Assembly (NCBI GenBank): GCA_910575105.1
Contig: CAJTDK010000016.1
Location: 1 to 64,000 of the forward strand
Origin: Lachnospiraceae bacterium
GTDB taxonomy: Bacteria > Bacillota > Clostridia > Lachnospirales > Lachnospiraceae
Reading direction: 5' to 3'
DNA: 64,000 nt
This document shows positions 24,066 through 32,947 of this stretch, piece after piece; positions within the stretch are counted from its first letter, which is position 1; every line of letters begins with the position of its first letter. The translations under genes and the position numbers were made by a program. The notes beneath the pieces are model-generated. The model saw only the letters and a program-made list of their open reading frames with translations, was not told where the DNA came from and did no database searches.

Positions 24066-25307
24066 ATGAGGTTAAAGGATACGGAACTTACTGCGCAGGA
24101 ATTGAAAGATATGGTGGACAAATATATGGTGGAGACCTATGAGCGGTATGACTTCATCGCAGAAAGGGCAGAAGGGATGTACATTTACGACGAGGAGGGC
24201 AATGCGTATCTTGATTTTTACGGCGGAGTTGCGGTGAACAGTCCGGGCAACCGCAATGAGCGGGTGATTGCGGCGATCAAAGATCAGCTTGATGATATCG
24301 TGCATACGTTTAACTATCCGTATACTATTCCTCAGGCGCTGCTGGCGAAGAAGATCTGTGATACTATCGGCATGGATAAGATTTTTTATCAGAATTCGGG
24401 AACGGAGGCCAATGAGTGCATGATCAAGATGGCAAGGAAATACGGAACAGATAACTTTGGCCCAGACCGCTACCACATCATTACCGCGAAAAATGGATTT
24501 CATGGCAGGACCTATGGCGCTATGGCAGCAACAGGCCAGCCAGATACAGCGGTTCAGGAAGGGTTCGGCGCTATGCTTCCCGGGTTTTCATATGCACAGT
24601 TTAACAATCTTGCGGATTTTGCTTCCAAGGTGACGGAAAATACCATTGCAGTTATGATCGAGCCGGTGCAGGGCGAGGGTGGCGTACACCCGGCTACTCA
24701 GGAATTTGTGGAGGGTCTGAGAAGACTCTGCGACGAACATGGTATGCTCCTTCTCTTTGATGAGGTGCAGACCGGCTGGGGGCGTACGGGCGCGCCTATG
24801 GCGTACATGGGCTACGGTGTAAAGCCGGACGCAGTGTCGATGGCGAAGGCCATGGGCGGCGGCATGCCTATCGGCGCCTGTTGCGCAGTAGAAAAGGTAG
24901 CAAATGCATTTACCGCGGGAGCCCACGGCTCCACCTACGGCGGCCATGCGCTTGCGTGTGCGGCAGCCTATGCGTCGGTATCGGAGATCATCGATAATAA
25001 TCTAAGTGAAAATGCGGATGAGATGGGCAGGTACATGAAAAAGCAGCTCGCAAAGCTCCCCCATGTAAGAGAGGCGAGAGGCCGCGGGCTTTTGGTGGGG
25101 TGCGAGTATGACATACCTATTGCCGCGGAGGTAAAGCACGGCTGCCTTGACCGGATGGTACTGATCACTGCCATCGGGGACAGCGTAAACCGCATGATTC
25201 CGCCGCTTATTGTGACGAAGAAGCAGATTGACAAGCTAATCCGTATCATGAGGGCGGCTATTACGGACGCGGCGGCGAGATATTATGCCATGGATCTGGC
25301 AAGTTAG
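24066..25307 (+). CDS. Class III aminotransferase (acetylornithine/GABA type)
   Basis: A 413-residue PLP enzyme of aminotransferase class III. Landmarks are YLDFYGGVAVNSPG, QNSGTEANECMIKMAR, FHGRTYGAMAATGQ, LFDEVQTGWGRTG, and the PLP Lys at about 261 in SMAKAMGGGMPIGA, followed by GSTYGGHALACAAA. It moves an amino group between an omega-amino acid and 2-oxoglutarate; acetylornithine, GABA or a related substrate are all possible. No arginine genes are adjacent, so argD is not assigned. The ATG at 24066 follows GAGAGGGATTA; the longer frame begins inside the leader hairpin and is rejected. Confidence 0.85.
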   Translation: MRLKDTELTAQELKDMVDKYMVETYERYDFIAERAEGMYIYDEEGNAYLDFYGGVAVNSPGNRNERVIAAIKDQLDDIVHTFNYPYTIPQALLAKKICDTIGMDKIFYQNSGTEANECMIKMARKYGTDNFGPDRYHIITAKNGFHGRTYGAMAATGQPDTAVQEGFGAMLPGFSYAQFNNLADFASKVTENTIAVMIEPVQGEGGVHPATQEFVEGLRRLCDEHGMLLLFDEVQTGWGRTGAPMAYMGYGVKPDAVSMAKAMGGGMPIGACCAVEKVANAFTAGAHGSTYGGHALACAAAYASVSEIIDNNLSENADEMGRYMKKQLAKLPHVREARGRGLLVGCEYDIPIAAEVKHGCLDRMVLITAIGDSVNRMIPPLIVTKKQIDKLIRIMRAAITDAAARYYAMDLAS

Positions 25308-25386
25308 TGGATTATGGCATGAATTCTTGAGTGATCAGTACTTACTGGCTTTGCCAGTTGGATATGCTGCCGTTAGCTGTACCAGG

Positions 25387-26040
25387 CTAACCATACAGGA
25401 TGTGTGAAAGCTCCTGGTAGAGCCGGCCGATGGGGAGCCCGACTACATTGCTGTAATCACCCCGGATCTCCTTGACATGGATGGCGAAATTACCCTGTAT
25501 GCCGTAGGCGCCTGCTTTGTCGAGCGGGTCGCCGGATTCCACGTAGGAGCGCAGGTCGTCCTTGTGGACGGGATAGAAGGTGACGTCTGTCTTCTCGTAA
25601 AAGGTGTTTACCATAGTTTTTCCCTGCTTTCTCACGATGAGAGAGACACCAGTATAGACTTGGTGGGTGCGGTCTGAAAGCATGGAAAGCATGTCGTAGG
25701 CCTCGGCTTTATGGGAGGGCTTTCCTAGAATTTCGCCCCGGTAGACAACGATGGTATCCGCACCGATGACGGTGAGATCTCCGGAAGCGTAAGCCCTGCC
25801 GGACTCGTTAGCTTCACTGGCTTCACTAGATTTACTGGTCCCACAGGGATCTGTTCCTGGGGGCTGCAGCGATTCGAAGACCGCGCGGGCTTTCTGGGCG
25901 GCGAGTTCCATGACGATATCGGAAGGCACGGTTTTAGTGATTCTTTCCTCTATGGAAGACGGGATGATCTCGAAGGGGATCCCCGTCTTTTTCAGCAGTT
26001 CTTTTCTGCGTGGTGACGCAGAGGCTAAGATATAGTTCAT
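25387..26040 (-). CDS. maf: Maf family nucleotide pyrophosphatase
   Basis: A 217-residue Maf protein: [20 protein letters not shown] at the start, [29 protein letters not shown], and [15 protein letters not shown]. Maf enzymes hydrolyse non-canonical nucleoside triphosphates such as dTTP/UTP analogues and affect septation. The start is placed at 26040 because the family begins at this MNYILAS; the frame is open 31 codons further without a site. Between [11 protein letters not shown] and LTVIGADT is an insertion of about 25 residues rich in Ser, Glu, Ala ([13 protein letters not shown]) not usual for the family. Confidence 0.85.
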   Translation of the reverse strand: MNYILASASPRRKELLKKTGIPFEIIPSSIEERITKTVPSDIVMELAAQKARAVFESLQPPGTDPCGTSKSSEASEANESGRAYASGDLTVIGADTIVVYRGEILGKPSHKAEAYDMLSMLSDRTHQVYTGVSLIVRKQGKTMVNTFYEKTDVTFYPVHKDDLRSYVESGDPLDKAGAYGIQGNFAIHVKEIRGDYSNVVGLPIGRLYQELSHILYG

Positions 26041-26225
26041 TGTGGATGGCAGTCCTTTCCTGTATTTGGCAATATCGTATATCAAAAGGGAAGGACTGTC
26101 AATTATAATTCGGAAATGTGCGGGCATTTTCACGTGACTGGTTACTATTCACGGCCGAGGAGCCGCTACTGTCCACGAAGATTTGCCAAAGGCAATTTGT
26201 TAATGCCCGTTCCGCGAAGGGGATG

Positions 26226-27956
26226 TTAAAAGGATACTACGGTGGTTCCTTTTGGGCATTGTTTGTAGATAAAGTTGATATCTTCATCATACAGGCGCAC
26301 GCATCCTTTTGAACGGGGCTTTCCTATGGTCGCATCCGCGTAGCCGCCCTTGTAATTCTTGATTCTGGAATGGAAGGAATTGGCGCCTTTGAAATGGACG
26401 ATCGGCTTTTCATAAGTTGTCTTGTAGAACCAGCCTTTTTCCTTGTAGGTGATCTTAAAGACTCCCTTCGGCGTTTTGTGCAGGTATGTCCCGGTGGCGC
26501 ATCGGCAGGAGCGGATCATTTTCCAATTCCCCTTCGATCCCTTGAAGATCATAACTCTCTGGGTGTACTGACTGATCCAGATGAGGTACTTGGTCGGGCT
26601 TTTGTAGCCTTTTGCGTTGACAAAGTTAGTTTTTGTGCTGGTGGAGTAATCTTTCGACGTCCACACGCTGGCGGTGATCTTAAGCCGGCCCTTTGCCACC
26701 CAGTAGATTTTTCCGTTGGATAGCTGGATCTTGTATCTGCCGTTCCCGGAATTGATGGTGGTGACTTTCGTTCCTTTTGCCAGATACCCTGCCCGCTTTT
26801 TCCCGTTCTTCGATGAAAAGCAGGGAGCCTTTGACAGGATCGTGGCTTTGTATTTCATGGGATATACTTTGGTGCCGGGTGTTTTCTTTATGCTGACTGA
26901 GAGCGTGGAGGTCTGGCTTCCGACGGCAGTCTCTTCCTTGTTCGTGCGAAATGCCGCTACCCGGTATTTGTAGGTGCTGCCTGCTTTCAGACTTTTATCC
27001 GTGTAAGAGGTTTTTGTTGTCTGCTTTATCATCTCCCAGCGCTTTTTGGATGAGTTATACCGATAAACGTAATAGCCGGTGGCTCCGGTAGTTTTTGACC
27101 AGGACAGGACTGCTTTTTTCTCCCCGTCCATCCCGGCAAAGTTTGTTACCTTTTCGGGCTTTTTTGTCCTTGGGACGGCAGTGACTTCCACTGAAAGTGC
27201 TTCTTCGGCCCCCTCTGCAGCGGCGCCTGCGATATACCGGTATGTGGTGTTGTTTTTCGGTACCGTGTGAGTATAGGAAGTGTTTTCGGTATCGGTCAGA
27301 AGAGTAAGGCCGGAGTCAGACACCTGATAGATCTTATAGGACTGGGCACCGGTTACCGCCGTCCAGGTCAGGGAGACAGTGCCGTCCTCTGCCTTGGCAG
27401 TGAGCTTTGGGGCTTCTAAGGTTAACATCTGGCCGGGAAGTTCGCCGGCGCTGTTTTCTGAGTCCGTGCTGCTGGGATTATCTGGATCATTGGAGTCGGA
27501 TGTAGGGCTGTCCGTCAGAGAGCCGTCGGTGTTCGGGATGCCTGCTTCTGGATCGCTGCCTGAGGAGCCGGGATCAGGGTTAAGGCCTGGGGTATTCCCG
27601 GAGTCAGAGCCGGAGCTGCTGTCAGCATTGCCTAAGGAGCCAGAGCCGCTGTCCGTATTGGCTCCGGAATTATTGTCGGAGCCGCTGCCTGTATTGACTC
27701 CGGAATTACTGGCAGGGCCAGAGGTGCTGCCAGAGCCGGAACTGGTGTCCGTATTGGCTCCGGATGTGCTGTCCAGAGCGTCGTCTGCGCTGCCGCCGGT
27801 TTGGTCTGTTTTCTTGCTTTCTGCCGGGCTGCTCTTTGCGGCGCTGCCGGCTTCGTTTGATAGATTGGAATCTTCTGCCAGTGCGTCAAATCCTGCCAGA
27901 TTTATGATCAGTATAAGGCACAGCATGATGCAGAAGATTGTGCGTGATTTTCTCAT
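26226..27956 (-). CDS. Secreted L,D-transpeptidase with two fibronectin III-like domains
   Basis: A 576-residue secreted protein. Residues 1-28 are a signal peptide (KSRTIFCIMLCLILIINLAG, cleaved near ALAED). About 30-165 is a low-complexity Ser/Gly/Asp/Asn linker. Two FN3-like repeats follow (about 170-260 and 265-355: TAKAEDGTVSLTWTAVTGAQ and SWSKTTGATGYYVYRY), then an SH3-like part and a YkuD domain ending in FHSRIKN and SKGCVRLYDED with catalytic Cys at about 552. YkuD enzymes form 3-3 cross-links in peptidoglycan. No LPxTG or membrane anchor is present. AAAGGAGG precedes the ATG. Confidence 0.85.
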   Translation of the reverse strand: MRKSRTIFCIMLCLILIINLAGFDALAEDSNLSNEAGSAAKSSPAESKKTDQTGGSADDALDSTSGANTDTSSGSGSTSGPASNSGVNTGSGSDNNSGANTDSGSGSLGNADSSSGSDSGNTPGLNPDPGSSGSDPEAGIPNTDGSLTDSPTSDSNDPDNPSSTDSENSAGELPGQMLTLEAPKLTAKAEDGTVSLTWTAVTGAQSYKIYQVSDSGLTLLTDTENTSYTHTVPKNNTTYRYIAGAAAEGAEEALSVEVTAVPRTKKPEKVTNFAGMDGEKKAVLSWSKTTGATGYYVYRYNSSKKRWEMIKQTTKTSYTDKSLKAGSTYKYRVAAFRTNKEETAVGSQTSTLSVSIKKTPGTKVYPMKYKATILSKAPCFSSKNGKKRAGYLAKGTKVTTINSGNGRYKIQLSNGKIYWVAKGRLKITASVWTSKDYSTSTKTNFVNAKGYKSPTKYLIWISQYTQRVMIFKGSKGNWKMIRSCRCATGTYLHKTPKGVFKITYKEKGWFYKTTYEKPIVHFKGANSFHSRIKNYKGGYADATIGKPRSKGCVRLYDEDINFIYKQCPKGTTVVSF

Positions 27957-28126
27957 AATCTGCCTCCTTTATCTGCGTTTGTCTGATATTGAATGTATAA
28001 TAGAATGATTAAAGGGAAATTAACGCGGGGTATTTTTTCGGCTGATGATTGCGGAGTGAACAGTGATGATCTATTCGGACGCTAACATTGGGGGTGCCGG
28101 ATAACAGAAATATCTTTTCGTTTCTC

Positions 28127-28155
28127 TTGACATCTTCCGGGAAATCCAGCACAAT
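28127..28155 (+). promoter_or_regulatory. Possible promoter of the deacylase gene
   Basis: TTGACA (28127-28132), 17 bases, CACAAT (28150-28155). The -35 is perfect, the -10 weak. The leader would be about 90 bases. Confidence 0.4.
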
Positions 28156-28253
28156 AAAAAGATCAGGATGGAAAATCTGTTGACCTTAAAAGGCAGAGTG
28201 ATATCAGGTTTAAAAAATATTACCGCTGTGTGCGGGCAGAGGAGGAAAAGATC

Positions 28254-28796
28254 ATGTATATCAGTGAGATCGTGACGGCGCCGCCGGAGAATGTGGGCGA
28301 AAGAGTGCCCCTTGAGCAGAAAGTATATCAGGTGTTAAAAAAGCTTGGGATTCCCTTTGAACGGGTGGACAACGATCCGGCGGCATCCATGGAGGAGTGT
28401 GCGGATATCGGGAAGGTGCTCGGCGCGCCGGTACGTAAGGATGTGTTTTTATGCAACCAGAAGAAAACCACATTTTTCCTGCTGGTGATGCCAGAGGAGA
28501 AAACTTTTGATACGTCGTCCTTCAGCAAGAAGCTTGGCGTTTCCCGGATGTCCTTCGCATCGCCGGAGCACATGATGGAATATCTGGGGACAAAGCCGGG
28601 TTCGGCAAGCGTTGTCGGGCTGTTAAACGACGAGGATGATTATGTGCAGCTCATTCTTGACAAGGAAGTGGCCGAGGCAGAGTATTTTGTATGCAATACC
28701 GGGATCAACACGACCCATCTGAAATTCAAAACGCAGGACCTGATCAAAAAATTCCTGCCTTACACCCATCACCGCCCCAGGATCGTGGATCTGTAG
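28254..28796 (+). CDS. YbaK/ProX-type aminoacyl-tRNA deacylase
   Basis: A 180-residue protein resembling prolyl-tRNA editing proteins (ProX/PrdX): VYQVLKKLGIPFERVDNDPA, ECADIGKVLGAPVRKDVFLC, then PGSASVVGLLNDEDDYVQLI and CNTGINTTHLKF near the end. ProX removes alanine wrongly attached to tRNA-Pro. AGGAGGAAAAG lies nine bases before the ATG at 28254. A pentapeptide-repeat gene follows after 20 bases and is probably co-transcribed. Confidence 0.85.
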   Translation: MYISEIVTAPPENVGERVPLEQKVYQVLKKLGIPFERVDNDPAASMEECADIGKVLGAPVRKDVFLCNQKKTTFFLLVMPEEKTFDTSSFSKKLGVSRMSFASPEHMMEYLGTKPGSASVVGLLNDEDDYVQLILDKEVAEAEYFVCNTGINTTHLKFKTQDLIKKFLPYTHHRPRIVDL

Positions 28797-28816
28797 AAGC
28801 TATCGGGAGGTAAGTG

Positions 28817-29518
28817 ATGGAACGGATATCGGAAAAGGAACTTAAAGCAGCGGCCGCAGGCCGGATGCAGGGAGAGCGGCTTTCATTTGTGGAGAAGGAG
28901 ATCTGGGACATGGATCTTAGGGGGATGGATCTTAGTAATATGGATTTCACCCTCAGCTCCTTCCAGGACACGGTGCTTGACGGTGCGGATTTTGCAGGCA
29001 GTTCTGTGGAAAATGCGCTGTTTGACGGCTGCTCCATGCAGGGCGCTAATTTTAAGCGTGCGAAGATGGTGACGGCGTCCTTCCGGGGCTGCGATATGAG
29101 AAAGTGCAACATTGAGGGGGCCGATCTTTTCGGGGCGGTGCTGGAGTATGCTAGGCTTGATGGGATCATATCTGACGGGGATACCAAGTGGTTCCGTCTC
29201 AGATGCCCGGAGGAGGGCGCTTTTCTCGGCTATAAGAAATGCGTCAATGACCGGATGGTGCAGCTCCTTATTCCGGCGGATGCCAAGCGGACTTCTGCGA
29301 CGCTGCCCTCCTGCCGGTGCAGCAAGGCGAAAGTGCTCACCATTAAAAGCTTTGATTTTACCCAGAACTTTGACGAGGCGTGGTCTTTGGTGGATGAGGA
29401 CTTTGTATACAAGAAGGGGGAATGGGCAGAGGTGAAGGACTTTAATGAAGATCGTTGGCAGGATTCCACCACAGGGATACATTTCTGGATGACTAGGGAA
29501 GAAGCGGAAGCATATTAG
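28817..29518 (+). CDS. Pentapeptide-repeat protein with DUF5758 domain
   Basis: A 233-residue protein. About residues 30-120 form pentapeptide repeats of the A(D/N)LxX type (DLRGMDLSNMDF, GADFAGSSVENALF, CNIEGADLFGAVL), which fold as a right-handed quadrilateral helix. The C-terminal part (FRLRCPEEGAFLGYKKC, LLIPADAKRTSAT, CRCSKAKVLTI, TGIHFWMTREEAEAY) is a DUF5758 domain. Function unknown; some pentapeptide proteins mimic DNA, but the DUF5758 type has no such evidence. GGGAGG precedes the ATG at 28817. Confidence 0.8.
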   Translation: MERISEKELKAAAAGRMQGERLSFVEKEIWDMDLRGMDLSNMDFTLSSFQDTVLDGADFAGSSVENALFDGCSMQGANFKRAKMVTASFRGCDMRKCNIEGADLFGAVLEYARLDGIISDGDTKWFRLRCPEEGAFLGYKKCVNDRMVQLLIPADAKRTSATLPSCRCSKAKVLTIKSFDFTQNFDEAWSLVDEDFVYKKGEWAEVKDFNEDRWQDSTTGIHFWMTREEAEAY

Positions 29519-29706
29519 CCCGAGGATGTAAAAGAGGGGCAGCAGGACATACGGCGGCGGGGACGGCACAGAAAGCGCAAGGCATGTGAGTGGCCAAGAA
29601 GGGATATCATAAGGAATATGCAGATAAAAGCCGTATGAGATGGTCAGACAGGGAAATCATATGAGACTGATCAAACAGACAAATATAATGAAGGGATGTA
29701 ATACTG

Positions 29707-31425
29707 ATGAACACAGCAAATGATTTAAAGCAGTTGCTTTTTAATATTGACAGAAAGGGCTATCCGGCGTACAAGGGAACCAAAGGGAGCTACCGCTTTG
29801 GGAAATACGTCCTGTACATCGACCATGTGCAGGGGGATCCCTTTGCGGCGCCCTCTAAGCTTCATGTGGAGGTGTCGGGGAAGACGGCGGGCTTCCCGGA
29901 GAGGCTCTATGATAAGAAACATAAGAGGATTGCTCTTCAGGATCATCTGACCAGGCTTTTCGAGGAGCAGACGAGGAAATATTCTTTTCAGGCTAAGGGC
30001 TCCGGAAAGAGCGGGATCCTGTCGGTGACAAGATGCGGGCAGGAGGTGCTAGAGCGCAGCACATGTGCTTTAAACCCGGCAAATGGCGATATCATCGTCC
30101 GGTTCGAGGCGGGTTTCCCGGCTAATGGAAGGACCATCAATGCCAGGGAGCTGATCAGGATCCTCTTTGATTTCCTGCCGGAGTGTGTGGAGCAATCCCT
30201 GCTGTACCAGAACATCAACAGCGGCAAGGCTGAGCGGGTGATGGAGCTTTCGGAGGATCAGGAATATATCCGTTTGGAGCTTTCTAAGCGGGAGCTGGTG
30301 GCTTTTGTGGCGGATGGCTCTGTACTTCCGAGGGAGTCGGGCATCTCCCAGCGGCCGATGAAGGGAGCGGTGGCATTTACCTCGCCGGAATCTATGCGGG
30401 TGACCATGGACCTTCCCTACAAGGGGGAGATATCGGGCATGGGCATCAGGAAAGGGATCACGCTGATCGTGGGCGGGGGATACCACGGGAAATCTACGCT
30501 CCTTAAGGCTCTTGAGATGTGCGTGTATCCTCATATTGCCGGGGACGGAAGAGAGTATATCGTGACGGACGGCGCGGCGGTGAAGATCCGGGCGGAGGAC
30601 GGCAGGAGCATCAAACATACGGATATTTCCATGTTTATCAATGACCTGCCCAATAAAAAGGATACGAAGGCATTCTATACTGAGGATGCCAGCGGCAGTA
30701 CGTCCCAGGCGGCGAATGTGGTGGAGGCGATGGAGGCGGGCGCAAGCGCATTTTTCATCGACGAGGATACCAGCGCGACGAATTTTATGGTGCGGGACGA
30801 GCTGATGCAGCGGGTGATTCACCGGGATATGGAGCCGATCACGCCGTTTATCGAACGGATGGACGCGATCTTTGAGCGGTTCGGCATCTCCACGGTGTTA
30901 GTCGCAGGAAGCTCCGGCGCGTATTTTCAGGTGGCGGACAGGATCGTGCAGATGGACCGTTATGTGCCGCGGGACATTACGGCGGCGGCGAAAGAGGCGG
31001 CGGCAGAGTATCCGGGGCTTTCCTATCCCCAGGACGGCGCGCCTGCGCCGGAGTATGGGCGGCGGCCGAAGAAGAATCCGGGCGTGTTCCATAAAGGGCG
31101 GATCAAGATCAAGACCATGGGCAGGGACGGCGTGCAGCTTAGCCATGATATGGTAGATCTTCGCTATGTGGAGCAGCTTGCGGACAGCGAACAGCTTACC
31201 TGCCTGGGGTATATCCTGAAGCGGATGGAAGAGGACGGCTTTGACGGAAAAAAGACGGTGCAGGAGCAGATCGTGCAGCTTGTTGCCCAGATTGAGAAGA
31301 AGGGCTTTGCGGCGGTTGTCGGGAAAGAGGTGAAAAACCAGGGAGATATCCCGGGGAATCTTGCCATGCCCAGGAAGGAAGAGATCTTCGCCTGCATGAA
31401 CCGGTACCGGGGACTTAAGCTGTAG
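29707..31425 (+). CDS. ABC-class ATPase (COG3044 type)
   Basis: A 572-residue soluble P-loop ATPase of the COG3044 group. Walker A is GGGYHGKSTL at about residue 257, and the Walker B/DEDTSATNFM region follows (AFFIDEDTSATNFMVRDELM). There are no membrane segments. Its biological role is not established; members are widespread in Firmicutes and Proteobacteria. The ribosome site (GAAGGGATG) is weak. The trmO gene begins 16 bases after the stop, so the two are probably an operon. The 188 bases before it contain nothing recognisable. Confidence 0.8.
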   Translation: MNTANDLKQLLFNIDRKGYPAYKGTKGSYRFGKYVLYIDHVQGDPFAAPSKLHVEVSGKTAGFPERLYDKKHKRIALQDHLTRLFEEQTRKYSFQAKGSGKSGILSVTRCGQEVLERSTCALNPANGDIIVRFEAGFPANGRTINARELIRILFDFLPECVEQSLLYQNINSGKAERVMELSEDQEYIRLELSKRELVAFVADGSVLPRESGISQRPMKGAVAFTSPESMRVTMDLPYKGEISGMGIRKGITLIVGGGYHGKSTLLKALEMCVYPHIAGDGREYIVTDGAAVKIRAEDGRSIKHTDISMFINDLPNKKDTKAFYTEDASGSTSQAANVVEAMEAGASAFFIDEDTSATNFMVRDELMQRVIHRDMEPITPFIERMDAIFERFGISTVLVAGSSGAYFQVADRIVQMDRYVPRDITAAAKEAAAEYPGLSYPQDGAPAPEYGRRPKKNPGVFHKGRIKIKTMGRDGVQLSHDMVDLRYVEQLADSEQLTCLGYILKRMEEDGFDGKKTVQEQIVQLVAQIEKKGFAAVVGKEVKNQGDIPGNLAMPRKEEIFACMNRYRGLKL

Positions 31426-31441
31426 GGGTGGATTTGAAAAG

Positions 31442-32131
31442 ATGAAAGATGAGATTATATTTCGCCCTGTTGCCCGGATCCGGACAGATTTCCCGGAGAA
31501 GTTCGGGATTCCCAGACAGAGCGGGCTTGTGGAGACGAAGGGACGGATCATCTTTGAGGAGACGTACCGGAGTTGGGAGGCAGTAAGGGGGATAGGCCAG
31601 TATTCCAGACTCTGGCTTTTGTGGGAGTTTTCGGCGTCGGTAGGGAAAGAATTTCGCCCGACGGTGCGGCCGCCCAGACTCGGCGGAAATGAGCGGGTGG
31701 GCGTGTTTGCTACCCGGTCTCCGTTCCGGCCTAATCCTATCGGGCTGTCCTGTGTCAGGCTTGAGCGGGTGGAGATGAGCAAAAAGGACGGACCCATTCT
31801 CCATGTGCTGGGGGCGGATCTTATGGACGGAACGCCGATTTACGATATCAAGCCCTATCTTCCCTATGTGGACGCCTACCCGGAGGCGATGGGTGGATTT
31901 GCGGAAGAATGTAAGGATTACCGGCTGGATGTTTTACTTCCGGAGAGATGTGAGGAAGAGTTCTCGTTGGAGGAGCTTTCCCTCCTTAAGGAGGTTCTCG
32001 CCCAGGATCCGCGGCCGTCTTATCAGAATGACCCGGAGCGGGTATACGGGATGGCGTATGCCGGGAGAGAGGTGAAGTTTAAGGTGAAGGATGGGGCGGT
32101 GATTGTGATTGGTATAACTCAACTTAATTAA
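31442..32131 (+). CDS. trmO: tRNA (t6A37) methyltransferase TrmO
   Basis: A 229-residue protein of the TrmO (TsaA/YaeB) family: PVARIRTDFPEKFGIPRQSG at the start, YSRLWLLWEFSAS, then RPPRLGGNERVGVFATRSPF and RPNPIGLSCVRLE, all family hallmarks around the SAM site. TrmO N6-methylates t6A at position 37 of tRNA-Thr. The last six codons and the stop lie in the left arm of a 162-bp palindrome (32111-32272), so the C-terminal GITQLN is element-derived or shaped by it. Confidence 0.9.
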   Translation: MKDEIIFRPVARIRTDFPEKFGIPRQSGLVETKGRIIFEETYRSWEAVRGIGQYSRLWLLWEFSASVGKEFRPTVRPPRLGGNERVGVFATRSPFRPNPIGLSCVRLERVEMSKKDGPILHVLGADLMDGTPIYDIKPYLPYVDAYPEAMGGFAEECKDYRLDVLLPERCEEEFSLEELSLLKEVLAQDPRPSYQNDPERVYGMAYAGREVKFKVKDGAVIVIGITQLN

Positions 32132-32272
32132 CCTTATGTCTCACGGGCCTGCTTTCCCGATAGCACATGTGCAAAAGTCTCGACGTAGCCCGCTACGCCT
32201 GCGTTTTTTACACATGAACTCTCGAAAGAGCCCACTCACCGAAACAGTAAGGTAATTAAGTTGGGTTATACC
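32111..32272. repeat. 162-bp imperfect palindrome (MITE-like) between convergent genes
   Basis: The ends GGTATAACTCAACTTAATTA (32111-32130) and, on the opposite strand, GGTATAACCCAACTTAATTA (from 32272 leftwards) match at 19 of 20 positions. Pairing continues imperfectly inwards (CTTA/TAAG, GGGC-CTTTC, CATGTG-AAAA) to a central CGTAG-CCCG-CTACG hairpin followed by TTTTTT. No clear target-site duplication is seen. The arms contain the last codons and stop codons of both trmO and the convergent glycosylase gene. It may act as a terminator for both. Confidence 0.75.
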
Positions 32273-32858
32273 GGGTGTGAGCGCAGTCATTTTCCGAAGC
32301 CGCAAGTTCCTTAAGCTTTTCTTTTATCGCAAAAAAATCAGCCTGTGCCTCTGGAAACTTTGTCTCATCCCGAAGAATCGCCGAAGGGTGGTATACGGAG
32401 GTCAGCCATGTGTTTTTGCGGAAAATAAATGCCCCGTGCTCCCGCGTGATCCGGTAATCGGGGCGGATGATCCGCTGCGCGGCGATGCGTCCCAGGCAGA
32501 CGATGATCTTAGGACGCAAAAGCAAGGTCTCGTATTTCAGATAAGGCATGCACGTCTCCTGTTCCTGGGGGTGCGGGTCACGGTTGTTCGGAGGGCGGCA
32601 TTTTACGATATTGGTAATATAGATATCTTCGCGCTTCATGCCAATGCCGGACAGGAGACGGTCAAATACTCTGCCAGATCTTCCGGTAAAGGGGATGCCG
32701 TCCTGGTCTTCACTGCGCCCTGGCCCTTCTGCGATAAAGATCACCGGGGAGCGCAGGCTGCCGCGGCCCATCACCGCCTTGTTTCTCGTCTCAGACAGTG
32801 CGCAGCGCGTACAGTGGTCTACAAAATCTTTTAGTTCTTCATAGGTGTAAAGCATCAT
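32256..32858 (-). CDS. Uracil-DNA glycosylase, family 4
   Basis: A 200-residue protein with the family 4 layout: iron-sulfur ligands Cys in HCTRCAL (about 16 and 19) and in KCRPPNN and ETCMP (about 85 and 101); motif A AEGPGRSEDQDGIPFTGRSG; motif B SVYHPSAIL. It removes uracil from DNA; some members act on other deaminated bases. The C-terminal RYNPT and the stop lie in the right arm of the palindrome. The annotation as phage SPO1 polymerase-related protein refers to the same family. Confidence 0.85.
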   Translation of the reverse strand: MMLYTYEELKDFVDHCTRCALSETRNKAVMGRGSLRSPVIFIAEGPGRSEDQDGIPFTGRSGRVFDRLLSGIGMKREDIYITNIVKCRPPNNRDPHPQEQETCMPYLKYETLLLRPKIIVCLGRIAAQRIIRPDYRITREHGAFIFRKNTWLTSVYHPSAILRDETKFPEAQADFFAIKEKLKELAASENDCAHTRYNPT

Positions 32859-32898
32859 CGGTCAAAGGCTCCTGTTCTGGATGTTATTCATATGTCCC

Positions 32899-32947
32899 AT
32901 TGCCGGAGGCAATTTTAAATGGATTTTTCTATGTTGCCGGTCACGGA
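32899..32947 (+). repeat. 49-bp direct repeat, copy 1
   Basis: ATTGCCGGAGGCAATTTTAA, then ATGGATTTTT, TATGTTGCCGGTCACGGA. It nearly matches the copy at 33101-33150, differing at about three positions. It contains the small hairpin TTGCC-GGA-GGCAA. It lies upstream of the minus-strand glycosylase gene. Confidence 0.8.

Noticed and set aside
27379-28008. 209-codon plus-strand frame opposite the L,D-transpeptidase
   Set aside because: It is the shadow of the Ser/Gly-rich linker and signal peptide of the minus-strand gene.
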